A stretch of 64,000 bases of DNA, taken from positions 87,329 through 151,328 of the forward strand of contig CAYSPJ010000001.1 of NCBI GenBank assembly GCA_964432875.1, in the 5' to 3' direction. The position numbers and the translations under genes are program-made. The stretch comes from JACJYE01 sp964432875 (GTDB taxonomy: Bacteria > Bacteroidota > Bacteroidia > Chitinophagales > Saprospiraceae). Of this stretch, positions 15,731-24,034 are shown one piece after another (the first letter of the stretch is position 1; the number at the start of each line of letters is the position of its first letter). The notes beneath the pieces are model-generated. The model did no database searches. It had not been told where the DNA came from and saw nothing but the letters and a program-made list of their open reading frames with translations.

Positions 15731-17248
15731 CTATCCCTGTTCATCCTCTTTCAGCAGTTTAAGCAGCACGCCATTGCTCCAGCCGAAGCCATCCTGTACG
15801 GGGTATTCCCCTCCGCCAGCGAGTAGGCTCATGTCCTCCACATTGTACTTTTCCACCATCTTGCCGGTGTTTTCATAAACGCGGATATTGAGCGATATCC
15901 AACGCTTTTTGATTGTTTCGGCCAGTTCCACAAACCCGTAATTGCGCAGCCCCTGGATGGCGATCCACTGTAAGGGTGCCCAGCCATTGGGCGCGTCCCA
16001 TTGCTGGCCAGAGCTGACCAGGGTACTGGTCAGGCCGCCGGGTTTGAGGAAATTCAGTTCGATATTCTGAGCTACCAGGCTAGCTTGATCATAGGTAGCC
16101 ATATTGAAAAATAAAGGGAAAACGGTCGCCAAAGAGGGGATACCCGTGCGTTCCTGATGCACAAAATCATAATCCAGGAAGTAATTGGCAGCGGAATCCC
16201 AACAGTACTTGAGCAAAGCAGCCTTGCGCCGCCCGGCCTGCAGGTGGTAATGGGCTGCTTTGGCCTCTTCTTTCAGGAAATGATAGCTTTTAGCGATAAA
16301 GCTCTCCAGGTAGTAGAGCAGCGCATTGAGGTCAACCGGGATGAGCTCGGTAGTGCGTATCGTAGCAAAATCATCCACATCGCGAAACCAGCGGGCGCTA
16401 AAATCCCAACCCGATTCGCAGGCGGCGCGCAAATCACGGAACAAGCCCTGGGGGTCGCGGCTCGCCGCGGCTTGGGCCAGCTCCAGGTCTTCCTTATAGG
16501 ATTCTTGGCGCGGTTGGGCGGTATTGTCCCAATAGCGGTTTAACAAACTGCCGTCGGGCATTGGGGCTACGCGCATGACGGCTTGACGGCTTTTTTGTGC
16601 CTGCTCGCTGCCAGTCATCCAGAAAGCGTACTCATCCTCCAAATAAGGCAGATAGATCTCTAGCATGTCCCAGCCCTTCTCTTTCAGCAGCAGGGCCACC
16701 ATCAGCGCATAAAAAGGCGGCTGTGAGCGGCTCAGGAAGTAAGTACGGTTGCCGTTGGGGATGAATCCAAAGACATCGATGAGGAAGGTGAAGTTGTCCA
16801 CCATGTGCTCAACCATATCCATCTGGCCGGCGGCCTGCAGGCCCAGCATGGTAAAGTAGCTATCCCAGTAGTATATCTCGCCAAAGCGCCCGCCGGGCAC
16901 GATGTAGGGGAAGGGCAGCGCGATGAGCGACCCGCCCTTACTGCCCTGACGGGCAGGTTGGCGCAACAATACCGGCCACAGCGCATTGATGTGCTGCTCG
17001 ATACTACGCCGCTTATCCGCAGCAAAGCCGCTGGCAAAACTGGGGGGCAACTCAAAATGGCGGAGCACAAACTCCAGCAGCGAAAACCCCGGCAAATCCT
17101 TTTCGGCGGCGTACGCGTCAAGAATGGTAGCGACCTCGCCCTTGGGCGTGCAATCCACAAATGTTTTAGAATCAGGAAAGATGCCGTTCAACTGGACGGC
17201 TTCGAACAGAGGGCCAAAAATGGCGTCGGGTGCGGTGTATTTCTTCAT
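15731..17248 (-). CDS. treF: cytoplasmic trehalase (GH37)
   Basis: Trehalase cleaves trehalose to two glucose molecules. Both family signatures are present: PGGRFGEIYYWDSYFTMLGL and QWDAPNGWAPLQ. No signal peptide is visible, so it resembles the cytoplasmic TreF. From the ATG at 17248 it is 505 aa; an ATG at 17266 adds six residues. A TAnnTTTG element (17254-17261) sits five bases before the 17248 ATG, which would make the mRNA leaderless. The divergent neighbour is an MFS transporter, an obvious candidate for disaccharide or hexose uptake. An unbroken frame and intact signatures argue for an active enzyme. Confidence 0.94.
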   Translation of the reverse strand: MKKYTAPDAIFGPLFEAVQLNGIFPDSKTFVDCTPKGEVATILDAYAAEKDLPGFSLLEFVLRHFELPPSFASGFAADKRRSIEQHINALWPVLLRQPARQGSKGGSLIALPFPYIVPGGRFGEIYYWDSYFTMLGLQAAGQMDMVEHMVDNFTFLIDVFGFIPNGNRTYFLSRSQPPFYALMVALLLKEKGWDMLEIYLPYLEDEYAFWMTGSEQAQKSRQAVMRVAPMPDGSLLNRYWDNTAQPRQESYKEDLELAQAAASRDPQGLFRDLRAACESGWDFSARWFRDVDDFATIRTTELIPVDLNALLYYLESFIAKSYHFLKEEAKAAHYHLQAGRRKAALLKYCWDSAANYFLDYDFVHQERTGIPSLATVFPLFFNMATYDQASLVAQNIELNFLKPGGLTSTLVSSGQQWDAPNGWAPLQWIAIQGLRNYGFVELAETIKKRWISLNIRVYENTGKMVEKYNVEDMSLLAGGGEYPVQDGFGWSNGVLLKLLKEDEQG

Positions 17249-17253
17249 GTTTG

Positions 17254-17261
17254 CAAATATA
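17254..17261 (-). promoter_or_regulatory. candidate -7 element of the trehalase promoter
   Basis: On the minus strand it reads TATATTTG, followed by five bases and the ATG at 17248. If real, transcription would begin at or next to the start codon. Confidence 0.35.
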
Positions 17262-17332
17262 TACATTCAAGCCGCAGAAAATTAATACTTTTACCACAAA
17301 ACCAACTTTAACACCCAATAAAATATCCCGGC

Positions 17333-18568
17333 ATGAAAAATTGGAGAATCAAACTATCTCTTTTCCTCAACTACTTCGTATTCGCCATCTTGCTCAATAG
17401 CGTCGGCACTGTCATCCTCCAGGTGCAAAACAACTTTGGCGTCACTGAGAGCGCTGCCAGCATACTGGAAGCCTTCAAAGACCTCAGCATCGCAATCACC
17501 TCGTTTTTGATCGCCTCTTATATTGTGCGCATCGGCTATAAACGCGCCATGCTCATCGCCCTGGGCTTTCTGGTAGCTGCTTGCCTGACGATGACCCAAG
17601 TACCTACTTTCCTGATGACCAAACTGCTCTTTGCTGCTACCGGCGTGGGCTTTGCACTGGTTAAGGTTTCCGTCTTTGCCACCATCGGCCTGGTCACTGA
17701 TGATGAAAAAGAACACGTCAGTTTTATGAATTTCCTGGAGTCTTTCTTCATGGTAGGCATCCTCTCGGGCTACTTCATTTTTAGTGCTTTTGTAGACGAC
17801 GACAACCTGCAATCAACTTCATGGATTGCCGTTTACTACCTGCTTGCCGGGCTATCTGCCCTGGCATTTTTGCTGCTATGGAGCACACCTTTGGACGAAT
17901 CCCGGGTTGAGCACGACGACACCAAAAACATGGCTGATGATTTTCTAGGCATGATTAAACTGATCGGCAAGCCCCTGGTGCTGATCTTCATCATCAGTGC
18001 TTTCCTTTACGTGCTCATCGAGCAAGGCATCATGAGTTGGCTGCCTACGTTCAACAGCAAAATCCTGAATCTTTCCAACTCCCTCAGTATCCAGATGGCG
18101 AGCATCCTGGCGGGTTCTTTCGCGCTTGGGCGCTTCATCGGCGGGTTTACCCTTAAAAAATATGATTGGTTCAAAGTACTGGGGCTCAATCTGATCGGCG
18201 CCGCCATCCTGGTTTTGCTCGTCATGCCATTGGCCAAACAAGTTGAAGCGGAAAAAATAACGACTTGGCTGCAGGCCCCCCTAGCCGCCTTTGTCTTCCC
18301 CCTGATTGGCATCCTGTTGGCCCCGGTCTATCCGGCTATCAACTCCATCATCCTGAGTTCATTGCCGGTCAGGCAGCACGCCCCCATGTCGGGCCTCATT
18401 GTGGTATTTTCCGCTTTGGGCGGCACAACCGGCTCGATGATTACTGGCTACCTCTTCGAGCACCTCGACGGGCAGCAGGCTTTTACTATGTCGGTCATAC
18501 CCATTGCCATAATCCTGGTGGTGCTGTATTTTTTTAAACGGCAGACGCAGGTGGTGGCGCAGCCCTGA
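17333..18568 (+). CDS. major facilitator superfamily transporter
   Basis: The 411-aa integral membrane protein has about 12 hydrophobic segments in two halves, with the intracellular loop after helix 2 reading RIGYKRAMLI (degenerate form of the MFS loop motif). Regions such as LLFAATGVGFALVKVSVFATIGLV and SGLIVVFSALGGTTGSMITGYLFEHL are typical of the fucose/glucose-type or related sugar permeases. It is divergent from a trehalase gene with 84 bp between starts, so trehalose or its glucose product is a plausible substrate, but this rests on location. A hairpin at 18561-18591 overlaps its stop codon and separates it from the convergent TonB receptor gene. Confidence 0.88.
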   Translation: MKNWRIKLSLFLNYFVFAILLNSVGTVILQVQNNFGVTESAASILEAFKDLSIAITSFLIASYIVRIGYKRAMLIALGFLVAACLTMTQVPTFLMTKLLFAATGVGFALVKVSVFATIGLVTDDEKEHVSFMNFLESFFMVGILSGYFIFSAFVDDDNLQSTSWIAVYYLLAGLSALAFLLLWSTPLDESRVEHDDTKNMADDFLGMIKLIGKPLVLIFIISAFLYVLIEQGIMSWLPTFNSKILNLSNSLSIQMASILAGSFALGRFIGGFTLKKYDWFKVLGLNLIGAAILVLLVMPLAKQVEAEKITTWLQAPLAAFVFPLIGILLAPVYPAINSIILSSLPVRQHAPMSGLIVVFSALGGTTGSMITGYLFEHLDGQQAFTMSVIPIAIILVVLYFFKRQTQVVAQP

Positions 18569-18591
18569 CTAGCATGAAGCTAGACAGGGCT
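18561..18591. terminator. bidirectional hairpin between convergent genes
   Basis: AGCCCTG-a-CTAGC (18561-18573) pairs with GCTAG-a-CAGGGCT (18579-18591), 12 of 13 positions, with a 5-nt loop. It overlaps the MFS stop codon and ends 9 bp from the TonB-receptor stop. There is no long T-run, so it may act by stem strength in both directions. Confidence 0.6.
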
Positions 18592-18600
18592 GGCACATCA

Positions 18601-20955
18601 TCAGAAGTTGAACTGCAAACCAATACTCGGCAGCAGGGGCAATTGGTTGATTCGGCTGCCCGTAACGCGATCCACGTAGAAGATATTTTCCCGATTATAC
18701 ACATTGGTCACGCTCAGGCTAGCCTCGAGGTTGGCGTGTTGGGAAAACTTAAAGACCCGCTTGAGCGAAGCGTCGAGGCGGTGGTAGTAAGACAAGCGGC
18801 CGCCATTGAGCTGCTGCGACAACAAGGTGCCCAGCGGGAAATTCCCGGTAAGGACATCCGTAAGCACAAAGTCGTCGAAGGTATTTTCCTCGTAGAAGCC
18901 TTGGGTTTGGGTAAAGGGGAATCCAGAACCCATATTCCAGCGCAAGCCGGCCTCCCAGAGGTGGTCTTTGCCAAAGTTGTAGGAGGCTAACAAGTTGATA
19001 TTGTGGCGGCGGTCGAAGATAGTGGGATAGACCTGGAAACCGTCATCACGGCGCACGTAGCCCAGGGAGTAGGTAGCCCAAAGGTAGAGGTATTTCTTTT
19101 CATACTTAGCCGACAGGTCGATGCCGTAGGCCCGGCCGGTCTCAGTGATGAAATCGGGGTCCAGCCCGCTAAGTTTATTGCGGTTGATGTTGATGAGCTG
19201 CGTAAACTCCTTGAGGTAAGGCTCGACATTGAGCGTCACGCCTCCTTTGACATCTATCTCCAAACCTGCCACCGCGTGGATAGATTTTTGCAAGCGGTGA
19301 TCAGTAGGCGTACGGGAAGCTGGCTTGAAGATAGTGGACTCCGGCCCGGCCAGGAAGCCGACGAAGAAGTTGACCACATCTAAATCATTGACCGTGCCGA
19401 CCAGGTTTTGGGAGTAGAACCCGCCAGCAAATTTGAAGCGCAGCCCCTTGGTGATATTGTATTTCATGCCAAAGCGGGGCTCGATAGAGGCCGTGGTTTG
19501 CGAAGCGTAGTAGTGTATGCGCATACTAGGCTCCAGGATGAGGTCGCCCAGGCGCTGCTTGTACTTCATATATCCCGCCAGCTCGGTGGTAAAGTCGCGC
19601 TGCTGAAAAGAGGTGCCGATAAAGTTGCGGAAGTTGAAATCGGTATTGAAGCCCGTGAATTCAAACCCATAATCCACCTGGTTATCTTTCCCAAAGTAGG
19701 TAAAATTCAGGTGGGCATTGAAGCTATTGATTTTACTCTGGCGGGGGCTGCCGTCGGATTCTTCCAGGTTGATTTCGTAATCGGAAACAGCAATCGAACC
19801 ATCCAGGATGACATTAGAGTTGACGGGGATGATTGTAAAATTGCCGCCTCCACCGGTTGTTGTCCAATTTAGCTTAGCCAGGTTGATGAAGTTGAAATTA
19901 TCGGTAAAATTGAAGCCAAAAAGATTGAACTTACTGCCATTGCCGCCATTAAAAGAAATTTTGCCAAACACATCAGTATAGGAATAAGGCAGCCCGATAT
20001 CGGATTTTTTGAGGTCCCCCAGGCTGGTATCTGCCGAAGCGAAGGAGAAAAAGTTCGGATCCACAGCGTAGCTATAGATCGCCTTGGAGGTCTGATCGAG
20101 GTAAGAATGCTTGCCCGTGAGCAAAAACGAGACGCTGTTGCCATTTTCTTTAAGCTTGATGATCGGGCCTTCTATCAAGGCTTTGGCCTGGAAGGGGCTC
20201 ACCGAAACTAATCCAGCATTGCGCTTCTTATTACCCTCGCGGGTGGTGATGTCAACGATTGCAGATATGCGGCCGCCATGCTCCGCGGCAAAACCGCCGG
20301 TGAGCACTTCTACATTGCGGATGGCTTCCGTTTCAAAAACCGAAAACAAGCCGATAGAGTGGAAGGGGTTGTAAATGGTGACCCCATCAAGCAGGATGCG
20401 GTTTTGCACCGGCGATCCGCCCCGGATGTACAACTGCCCCCCCTGGTCGCCGGATACGATCACACCCGGCAATACCGACAGGTACTGTGCAATATCTGAT
20501 TCCCCCCCGGTAGAAGGCAAGGAGCGGATTTGTTTAGGCGTGACCACTACTTTAGACACCTGGACATCCGAGCGGGCTTGCTCGCGCTGGCCCGATACAT
20601 CCACTGTTTCCAAGCTAATGGCACTGGGTGAAATGCTGAGGCGCTTGTAAATGGCAGAGCCAGTCTTGACTTCGATATCCAAAGCAGTACTGTCATACCC
20701 AAGATAGGTGACGACTAATGTATAGGTGCCCGGCGGGAGATTGCCAAAGGCAAAAAAACCGTCAAAATCAGTATTGGCACCATACTGAGTGCCTCGTAAA
20801 ATGACGTTGCCGTAAATGATGGGCTCTCCGGTTTCCTGGTCATATACATTGCCACGGATAGCGCCCCCTGTCTGAGCGGAGAGGCTGCTCATTGCGAGCA
20901 AACCGATGAAAAACAGTAGGATATGATGTTTCTTGCAGTAGTATAAATCAAACAT
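18601..20955 (-). CDS. TonB-dependent outer-membrane receptor with carboxypeptidase-like N-terminal domain
   Basis: From the ATG at 20955 the product is 784 aa; an in-frame Met at 20985 adds a non-signal-like stretch. A signal peptide ends near SLSAQ. A CarboxypepD_reg-like beta domain follows (GAIRGNVYDQETGEPIIYGNV ... GTYTLVVTYLGYDS), then the plug (SDIAQYLSVLPGVIVSGDQGGQLYIRGG, ILLDGVTIYNPFH) and a beta-barrel to the C-terminal Phe. It imports a large substrate across the outer membrane using TonB energy. No SusD gene is adjacent, so this is not a complete polysaccharide utilisation pair. The promoter at 20983-21012 is convincing. Substrate is unknown. Confidence 0.93.
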   Translation of the reverse strand: MFDLYYCKKHHILLFFIGLLAMSSLSAQTGGAIRGNVYDQETGEPIIYGNVILRGTQYGANTDFDGFFAFGNLPPGTYTLVVTYLGYDSTALDIEVKTGSAIYKRLSISPSAISLETVDVSGQREQARSDVQVSKVVVTPKQIRSLPSTGGESDIAQYLSVLPGVIVSGDQGGQLYIRGGSPVQNRILLDGVTIYNPFHSIGLFSVFETEAIRNVEVLTGGFAAEHGGRISAIVDITTREGNKKRNAGLVSVSPFQAKALIEGPIIKLKENGNSVSFLLTGKHSYLDQTSKAIYSYAVDPNFFSFASADTSLGDLKKSDIGLPYSYTDVFGKISFNGGNGSKFNLFGFNFTDNFNFINLAKLNWTTTGGGGNFTIIPVNSNVILDGSIAVSDYEINLEESDGSPRQSKINSFNAHLNFTYFGKDNQVDYGFEFTGFNTDFNFRNFIGTSFQQRDFTTELAGYMKYKQRLGDLILEPSMRIHYYASQTTASIEPRFGMKYNITKGLRFKFAGGFYSQNLVGTVNDLDVVNFFVGFLAGPESTIFKPASRTPTDHRLQKSIHAVAGLEIDVKGGVTLNVEPYLKEFTQLININRNKLSGLDPDFITETGRAYGIDLSAKYEKKYLYLWATYSLGYVRRDDGFQVYPTIFDRRHNINLLASYNFGKDHLWEAGLRWNMGSGFPFTQTQGFYEENTFDDFVLTDVLTGNFPLGTLLSQQLNGGRLSYYHRLDASLKRVFKFSQHANLEASLSVTNVYNRENIFYVDRVTGSRINQLPLLPSIGLQFNF

Positions 20956-20982
20956 ACGAACAGCCTTTTGTTTGGCCGGGCA

Positions 20983-21012
20983 CAAAGATAAAGCTTATTC
21001 TGCCTTCTGCAA
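20983..21012 (-). promoter_or_regulatory. promoter of the TonB-receptor gene
   Basis: On the minus strand, TTG (21012-21010), 19 bp, then TATCTTTG (20990-20983). This fits the Bacteroidota housekeeping promoter. The start codon lies 27 bp downstream. Confidence 0.6.
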
Positions 21013-21044
21013 GGGAATATTTTGTCGCCTGGTGAACAGAAGAG

Positions 21045-21144
21045 NNNNNNNNNNNNNNNNNNNNNNNNNNNNNNNNNNNNNNNNNNNNNNNNNNNNNNNN
21101 NNNNNNNNNNNNNNNNNNNNNNNNNNNNNNNNNNNNNNNNNNNN
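21045..21144. other. assembly gap (100 N)
   Basis: Exactly 100 N, so the true length is unknown. It removes the N-terminus of the sigma-54 regulator and its promoter. Confidence 0.99.
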
Positions 21145-23016
21145 AAAATCGTGGAAGGCACCTCCCATTTCACCGGCAGGGAATTCTTCCGGATGCTGGT
21201 CAAAAACCTGGCCGAGACGCTAAGCCTCCATGGCGTCTGGGTCACGGAATACGATCCCCAAGAAAACTACCTGCGCTCACTCGCCTTCTGGCTCAAAGAT
21301 AGCTTCGTGCCAAAATATGACTACTTTGTAGTGGGTACGCCTTGTGAGCCGGTCATCCATTCCAACGACATCTTCCATGTGCCAGACAAAGTAATCAAGC
21401 TCTTCCCGAAAGACCCGGATCTGCCGCCATTGGGCGCCGTGAGCTACGTAGGCTTAGCCCTGAAGGGTGCCAAAGGCGAAGTGCTGGGCCATCTCGCCGC
21501 ATTGGACAATAAGCCCATGCCAGAACTGCCAGAATTTTTTGCTATCTTCAAACTTTTTGCTTCGCGCGCCGAAGCAGAGCTGCGCCGCCTGCAATACGAA
21601 CGCCGCTTGCTCGAAAATGAAGCCAAGCTAAGCCGCCTGGTCAATGGCGCTATGAACGGCATCTTGGAGATGGACGAAAAGCTCCACATCACCCAGGCCA
21701 ACCCTGCCGCGGTCAAACTGCTGGAGGCTAAAGATGCCGAGGCACTGACTGGCCGGCCGGCCCAGGCTTTCCTCACGGCCCGTGGCTGGGGCAAGCTACA
21801 GGAAGTCCTGCCCTTTTTAGATACCAATACCGAAAGCCGCTCTGCCCTTTGGATCCCCGGCTATATAGAATGTTTAAAAAAATCAGGCGAGCTTTTCCAT
21901 GCCGAAGCTTCGCTTTCCAAATTTACCGCCGAGGGCCAAGTCTTCTATGTGTTTTTCATTGCCAACGTACAGGGCCGCCTTGCCGCAGAGCAACAGCTTG
22001 AAAAGGTCCAGTCGGAGGCAGCCCGCCTGAAAGAAGAGCTCCTAGCCGCGAGCAATCCCGGTGCCATCATCGGCAGCAGCCCAGCGATCCAGCGGGTCTG
22101 CGAGTTGGTGCGGCAAGTGGCCCCTACGGCAGCTACCGTGCTCATCACTGGCGAAACCGGCACCGGGAAAGAGCTCCTGGCCCGCGCCATCCATGAGCAT
22201 AGTGCGCGGCAGGATAAGACGATGGTCACCATCAATTGTGCTGCCCTACCACCGGATCTCATTGAAAGCGAACTTTTTGGGCACGTAAAAGGCGCATTTA
22301 CCGGTGCCTTGGCAACAAGGGAGGGGCGCTTCGCGCTGGCCCACCAGTCCACCCTCTTCCTGGACGAAGTTGGTGAAATGCCCTTGGCGCTACAGGCCAA
22401 GCTGCTCCGCGTATTGCAGGAAGGGGAAATACAGCCCATCGGCAGCTCCAATGTCCGGAAAGTAGACGTACGCATCGTGGCAGCTACCAACCGCGACCTG
22501 GCGGAAGAGGTACGCAAGGGTGCTTTTCGGGAAGATTTGTACTACCGCCTGAATGTCTTCCCCATCCACAATCCTCCTTTGCGCGAGCGCGGGGCAGACA
22601 TCATTGAGATAGCCGAGGCATTCATCGCCCAGCATGCCCGCAAGTTGAATAAAAGCTTCGCCCGATTGGATGAGATCGCCCGTCATCAGTTGCTCGCCTA
22701 CCCTTGGCCCGGCAATGTGCGCGAGTTGCAAAACATCATCGAACGAGCCCTCATCATGTCGAAAGGCAGCAAACTGGAACTTGCCCCACTCCTCCAGTTT
22801 CACCCCACCACCCCTGAATGCGAAGATTCAGCCTCCGAGCAGATCTATACGGCCGAAGCATTCCGGGAATTAGAGCGGCAAAATATCCTCCGCGCCCTAA
22901 GGATCGCCCAGTGGAAGATATCTGGCCCACAGGGTGCCGCCGCCTTGCTTGAGATACCCGCTACTACGCTCAACTCTAAAATCAAGGCCCTGGGTATATC
23001 GCGTGGGCAAGGCTAA
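21145..23016 (+). CDS. sigma-54-dependent transcriptional activator with GAF and PAS sensor domains (5' end in gap)
   Basis: This is a bacterial enhancer-binding protein that remodels RNA polymerase-sigma-54. At least 623 residues are visible. A GAF-like domain comes first (SLHGVWVTEYDPQENYLRSLAFWL), then a PAS domain (LSRLVNGAMNGILEMDEKLHI). The AAA+ core has Walker A GETGTGKE (from 22150), the sigma-54 contact loop GAFTGA (22291-22308) and Walker B TLFLDEVGEM. A Fis-type helix-turn-helix ends it (GAAALLEIPATTLNSKIKALGIS). There is no receiver domain, so it senses a ligand like FhlA or NorR. A dyad and a -24/-12-like site lie downstream, before the OsmC gene, a likely target. A TTG at 21022 is not a credible start. 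Confidence 0.93.
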   Translation, partial: KIVEGTSHFTGREFFRMLVKNLAETLSLHGVWVTEYDPQENYLRSLAFWLKDSFVPKYDYFVVGTPCEPVIHSNDIFHVPDKVIKLFPKDPDLPPLGAVSYVGLALKGAKGEVLGHLAALDNKPMPELPEFFAIFKLFASRAEAELRRLQYERRLLENEAKLSRLVNGAMNGILEMDEKLHITQANPAAVKLLEAKDAEALTGRPAQAFLTARGWGKLQEVLPFLDTNTESRSALWIPGYIECLKKSGELFHAEASLSKFTAEGQVFYVFFIANVQGRLAAEQQLEKVQSEAARLKEELLAASNPGAIIGSSPAIQRVCELVRQVAPTAATVLITGETGTGKELLARAIHEHSARQDKTMVTINCAALPPDLIESELFGHVKGAFTGALATREGRFALAHQSTLFLDEVGEMPLALQAKLLRVLQEGEIQPIGSSNVRKVDVRIVAATNRDLAEEVRKGAFREDLYYRLNVFPIHNPPLRERGADIIEIAEAFIAQHARKLNKSFARLDEIARHQLLAYPWPGNVRELQNIIERALIMSKGSKLELAPLLQFHPTTPECEDSASEQIYTAEAFRELERQNILRALRIAQWKISGPQGAAALLEIPATTLNSKIKALGISRGQG

Positions 23017-23048
23017 TGCCTCGCGCAGCCCATCGGAAATCAGCCACC

Positions 23049-23095
23049 TGGCGAAATCCAGTGGCGAAATCTCGTCAATCCTCGAAATCTCGCCA
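23049..23095. repeat. TGGCGAAATC repeats and dyad downstream of the sigma-54 activator
   Basis: TGGCGAAATC occurs at 23049-23058 and 23062-23071, and CGAAATC again at 23083. TGGCGAAATCTCG (23062-23074) and CGAAATCTCGCCA (23083-23095) form an imperfect dyad (11 of 13 positions). It sits about 60-100 bp upstream of a -24/-12-like site, where enhancer sites for sigma-54 activators normally lie. Confidence 0.5.
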
Positions 23096-23150
23096 GTCTC
23101 AGAAAAATCAAAACAAACACAACCTTCTGTTTTTCAAGCTATTAAAAAAC

Positions 23151-23168
23151 TGGCACAGCAATTGGCAT
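23151..23168 (+). promoter_or_regulatory. sigma-54 (-24/-12)-like promoter upstream of the OsmC gene
   Basis: The stretch TGGCACAGCAATTGGCAT resembles the consensus TGGCAC-N5-TTGCA but has one extra base, so the GG and GC pairs are 13 rather than 12 apart. It lies 48 bp before the OsmC ATG. The spacing defect keeps confidence low. Confidence 0.35.
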
Positions 23169-23216
23169 AATGGAAGTGAAAGTATTTATTCACTAAACAT
23201 CTAAATCAATTCAACC

Positions 23217-23792
23217 ATGGAAGCTACCATGAAAAAAATCAGGACTGTAAATGGCGTGGACATCAAGCGCCTGTATGACACCATCCAAGCAGTAAAAGGC
23301 AACCCTGCCCTGGGGCGGTTCCAATTCCGGGCCAAAAACCACTGGATCGACGGCGGGCACAACCGCTCTTCCATCAAAGATTTCTACGGCGCGGGCCAGG
23401 AAGACACCAGCCGCAAAGCAGCTTTCGTGATGGACAATGACGAGCCAGACGTACTCTTGGGGGCCGACAACGGTGCCAATCCCGTGGAATACGTGCTGCA
23501 TGCCCTGGCTGGATGCATCACTACGACCTTGGTCTATCACGCCGCAGCGCGAGGCCTCCACATCGAGTCGGTTTCTTCTTCCTATGAAGGCGAACTGGAC
23601 CTGCAGGGCTTCCTGGGCCTCGACCCGAACGTGCGCCGCGGCTACCAGAACATCAAAGTGACCTTTGACATCCAGGGAGACCTCACCGCGGAGCAAAAGC
23701 AGGAAATCCTGGCCCTGGGCATGCAATTCTCGCCTGTTTTCGACACGGTTTCCAGCCCGGTAATGATAGACGTTAAACTGGCGGGCAAGTAA
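23217..23792 (+). CDS. OsmC-family protein with a single conserved cysteine
   Basis: OsmC/Ohr proteins are small dimeric thiol peroxidases that reduce organic hydroperoxides. The 191-aa product shows the family core: NPVEYVLHALAGCITTTLVYHAAARG with Cys100, the helix that carries the first active cysteine. The position of the second cysteine, usually in a CPV-like context, reads MQFSPVFDTVSSPV, so it is Ser172. It may therefore not follow the normal two-cysteine cycle. It lies 200 bp downstream of a sigma-54 activator with regulatory-looking repeats between them, and is followed by a strong terminator. The first ATG (23217) is in-frame with another at 23229. Confidence 0.9.
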   Translation: MEATMKKIRTVNGVDIKRLYDTIQAVKGNPALGRFQFRAKNHWIDGGHNRSSIKDFYGAGQEDTSRKAAFVMDNDEPDVLLGADNGANPVEYVLHALAGCITTTLVYHAAARGLHIESVSSSYEGELDLQGFLGLDPNVRRGYQNIKVTFDIQGDLTAEQKQEILALGMQFSPVFDTVSSPVMIDVKLAGK

Positions 23793-23822
23793 GAACCCAT
23801 TTTCAATGTGCTAAGCCATGAC

Positions 23823-23858
23823 GAGGGGCGGGCCAAAGGGCCACGCCCCTCTTTTTTT
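23823..23858 (+). terminator. intrinsic terminator after the OsmC gene
   Basis: GAGGGGCG (23823-23830) pairs with CGCCCCTC (23844-23851), the stem can extend into GGCC/GGCC, and T7 (23852-23858) follows. A strong rho-independent terminator 30 bp past the stop codon. Confidence 0.9.
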
Positions 23859-23901
23859 ACCCTGGTTTGATCAGCCGGACAGGCTCCGTGGAATAAATCA
23901 A

Positions 23902-23959
23902 GGGTAGACCCTAATTTAAACAATCCCCCTTTGCATTCTCATGGGGAAACCCTAATTTA
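23902..23959. promoter_or_regulatory. 17-bp direct repeat upstream of the CxxCH lipoprotein gene
   Basis: Two copies, 23902-23918 and 23943-23959, match at 15 of 17 positions and share ACCCTAATTTA. They start 41 bp apart, close to four helical turns, so would present the same DNA face. They lie 75-130 bp before the next gene. A tandem regulator site is inferred. Confidence 0.45.
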
Positions 23960-24034
23960 GCCTATTCATTGAGTAAGCCTCGGCTGGCAGACCCAATAAA
24001 CCTTGATTATTAACATACTAAACAAACTGGAAAC

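Noticed and set aside
18601..20955. TonB receptor as half of a SusC/SusD polysaccharide locus
   Set aside because: No SusD gene, glycoside hydrolase or sulfatase is adjacent; the nearby trehalase is cytoplasmic and separated by the MFS gene.
21022..21044. TTG start for the sigma-54 activator just before the gap
   Set aside because: It yields only seven residues before the N run, the start codon is weak and the gap length is arbitrary, so the frame across it is meaningless.
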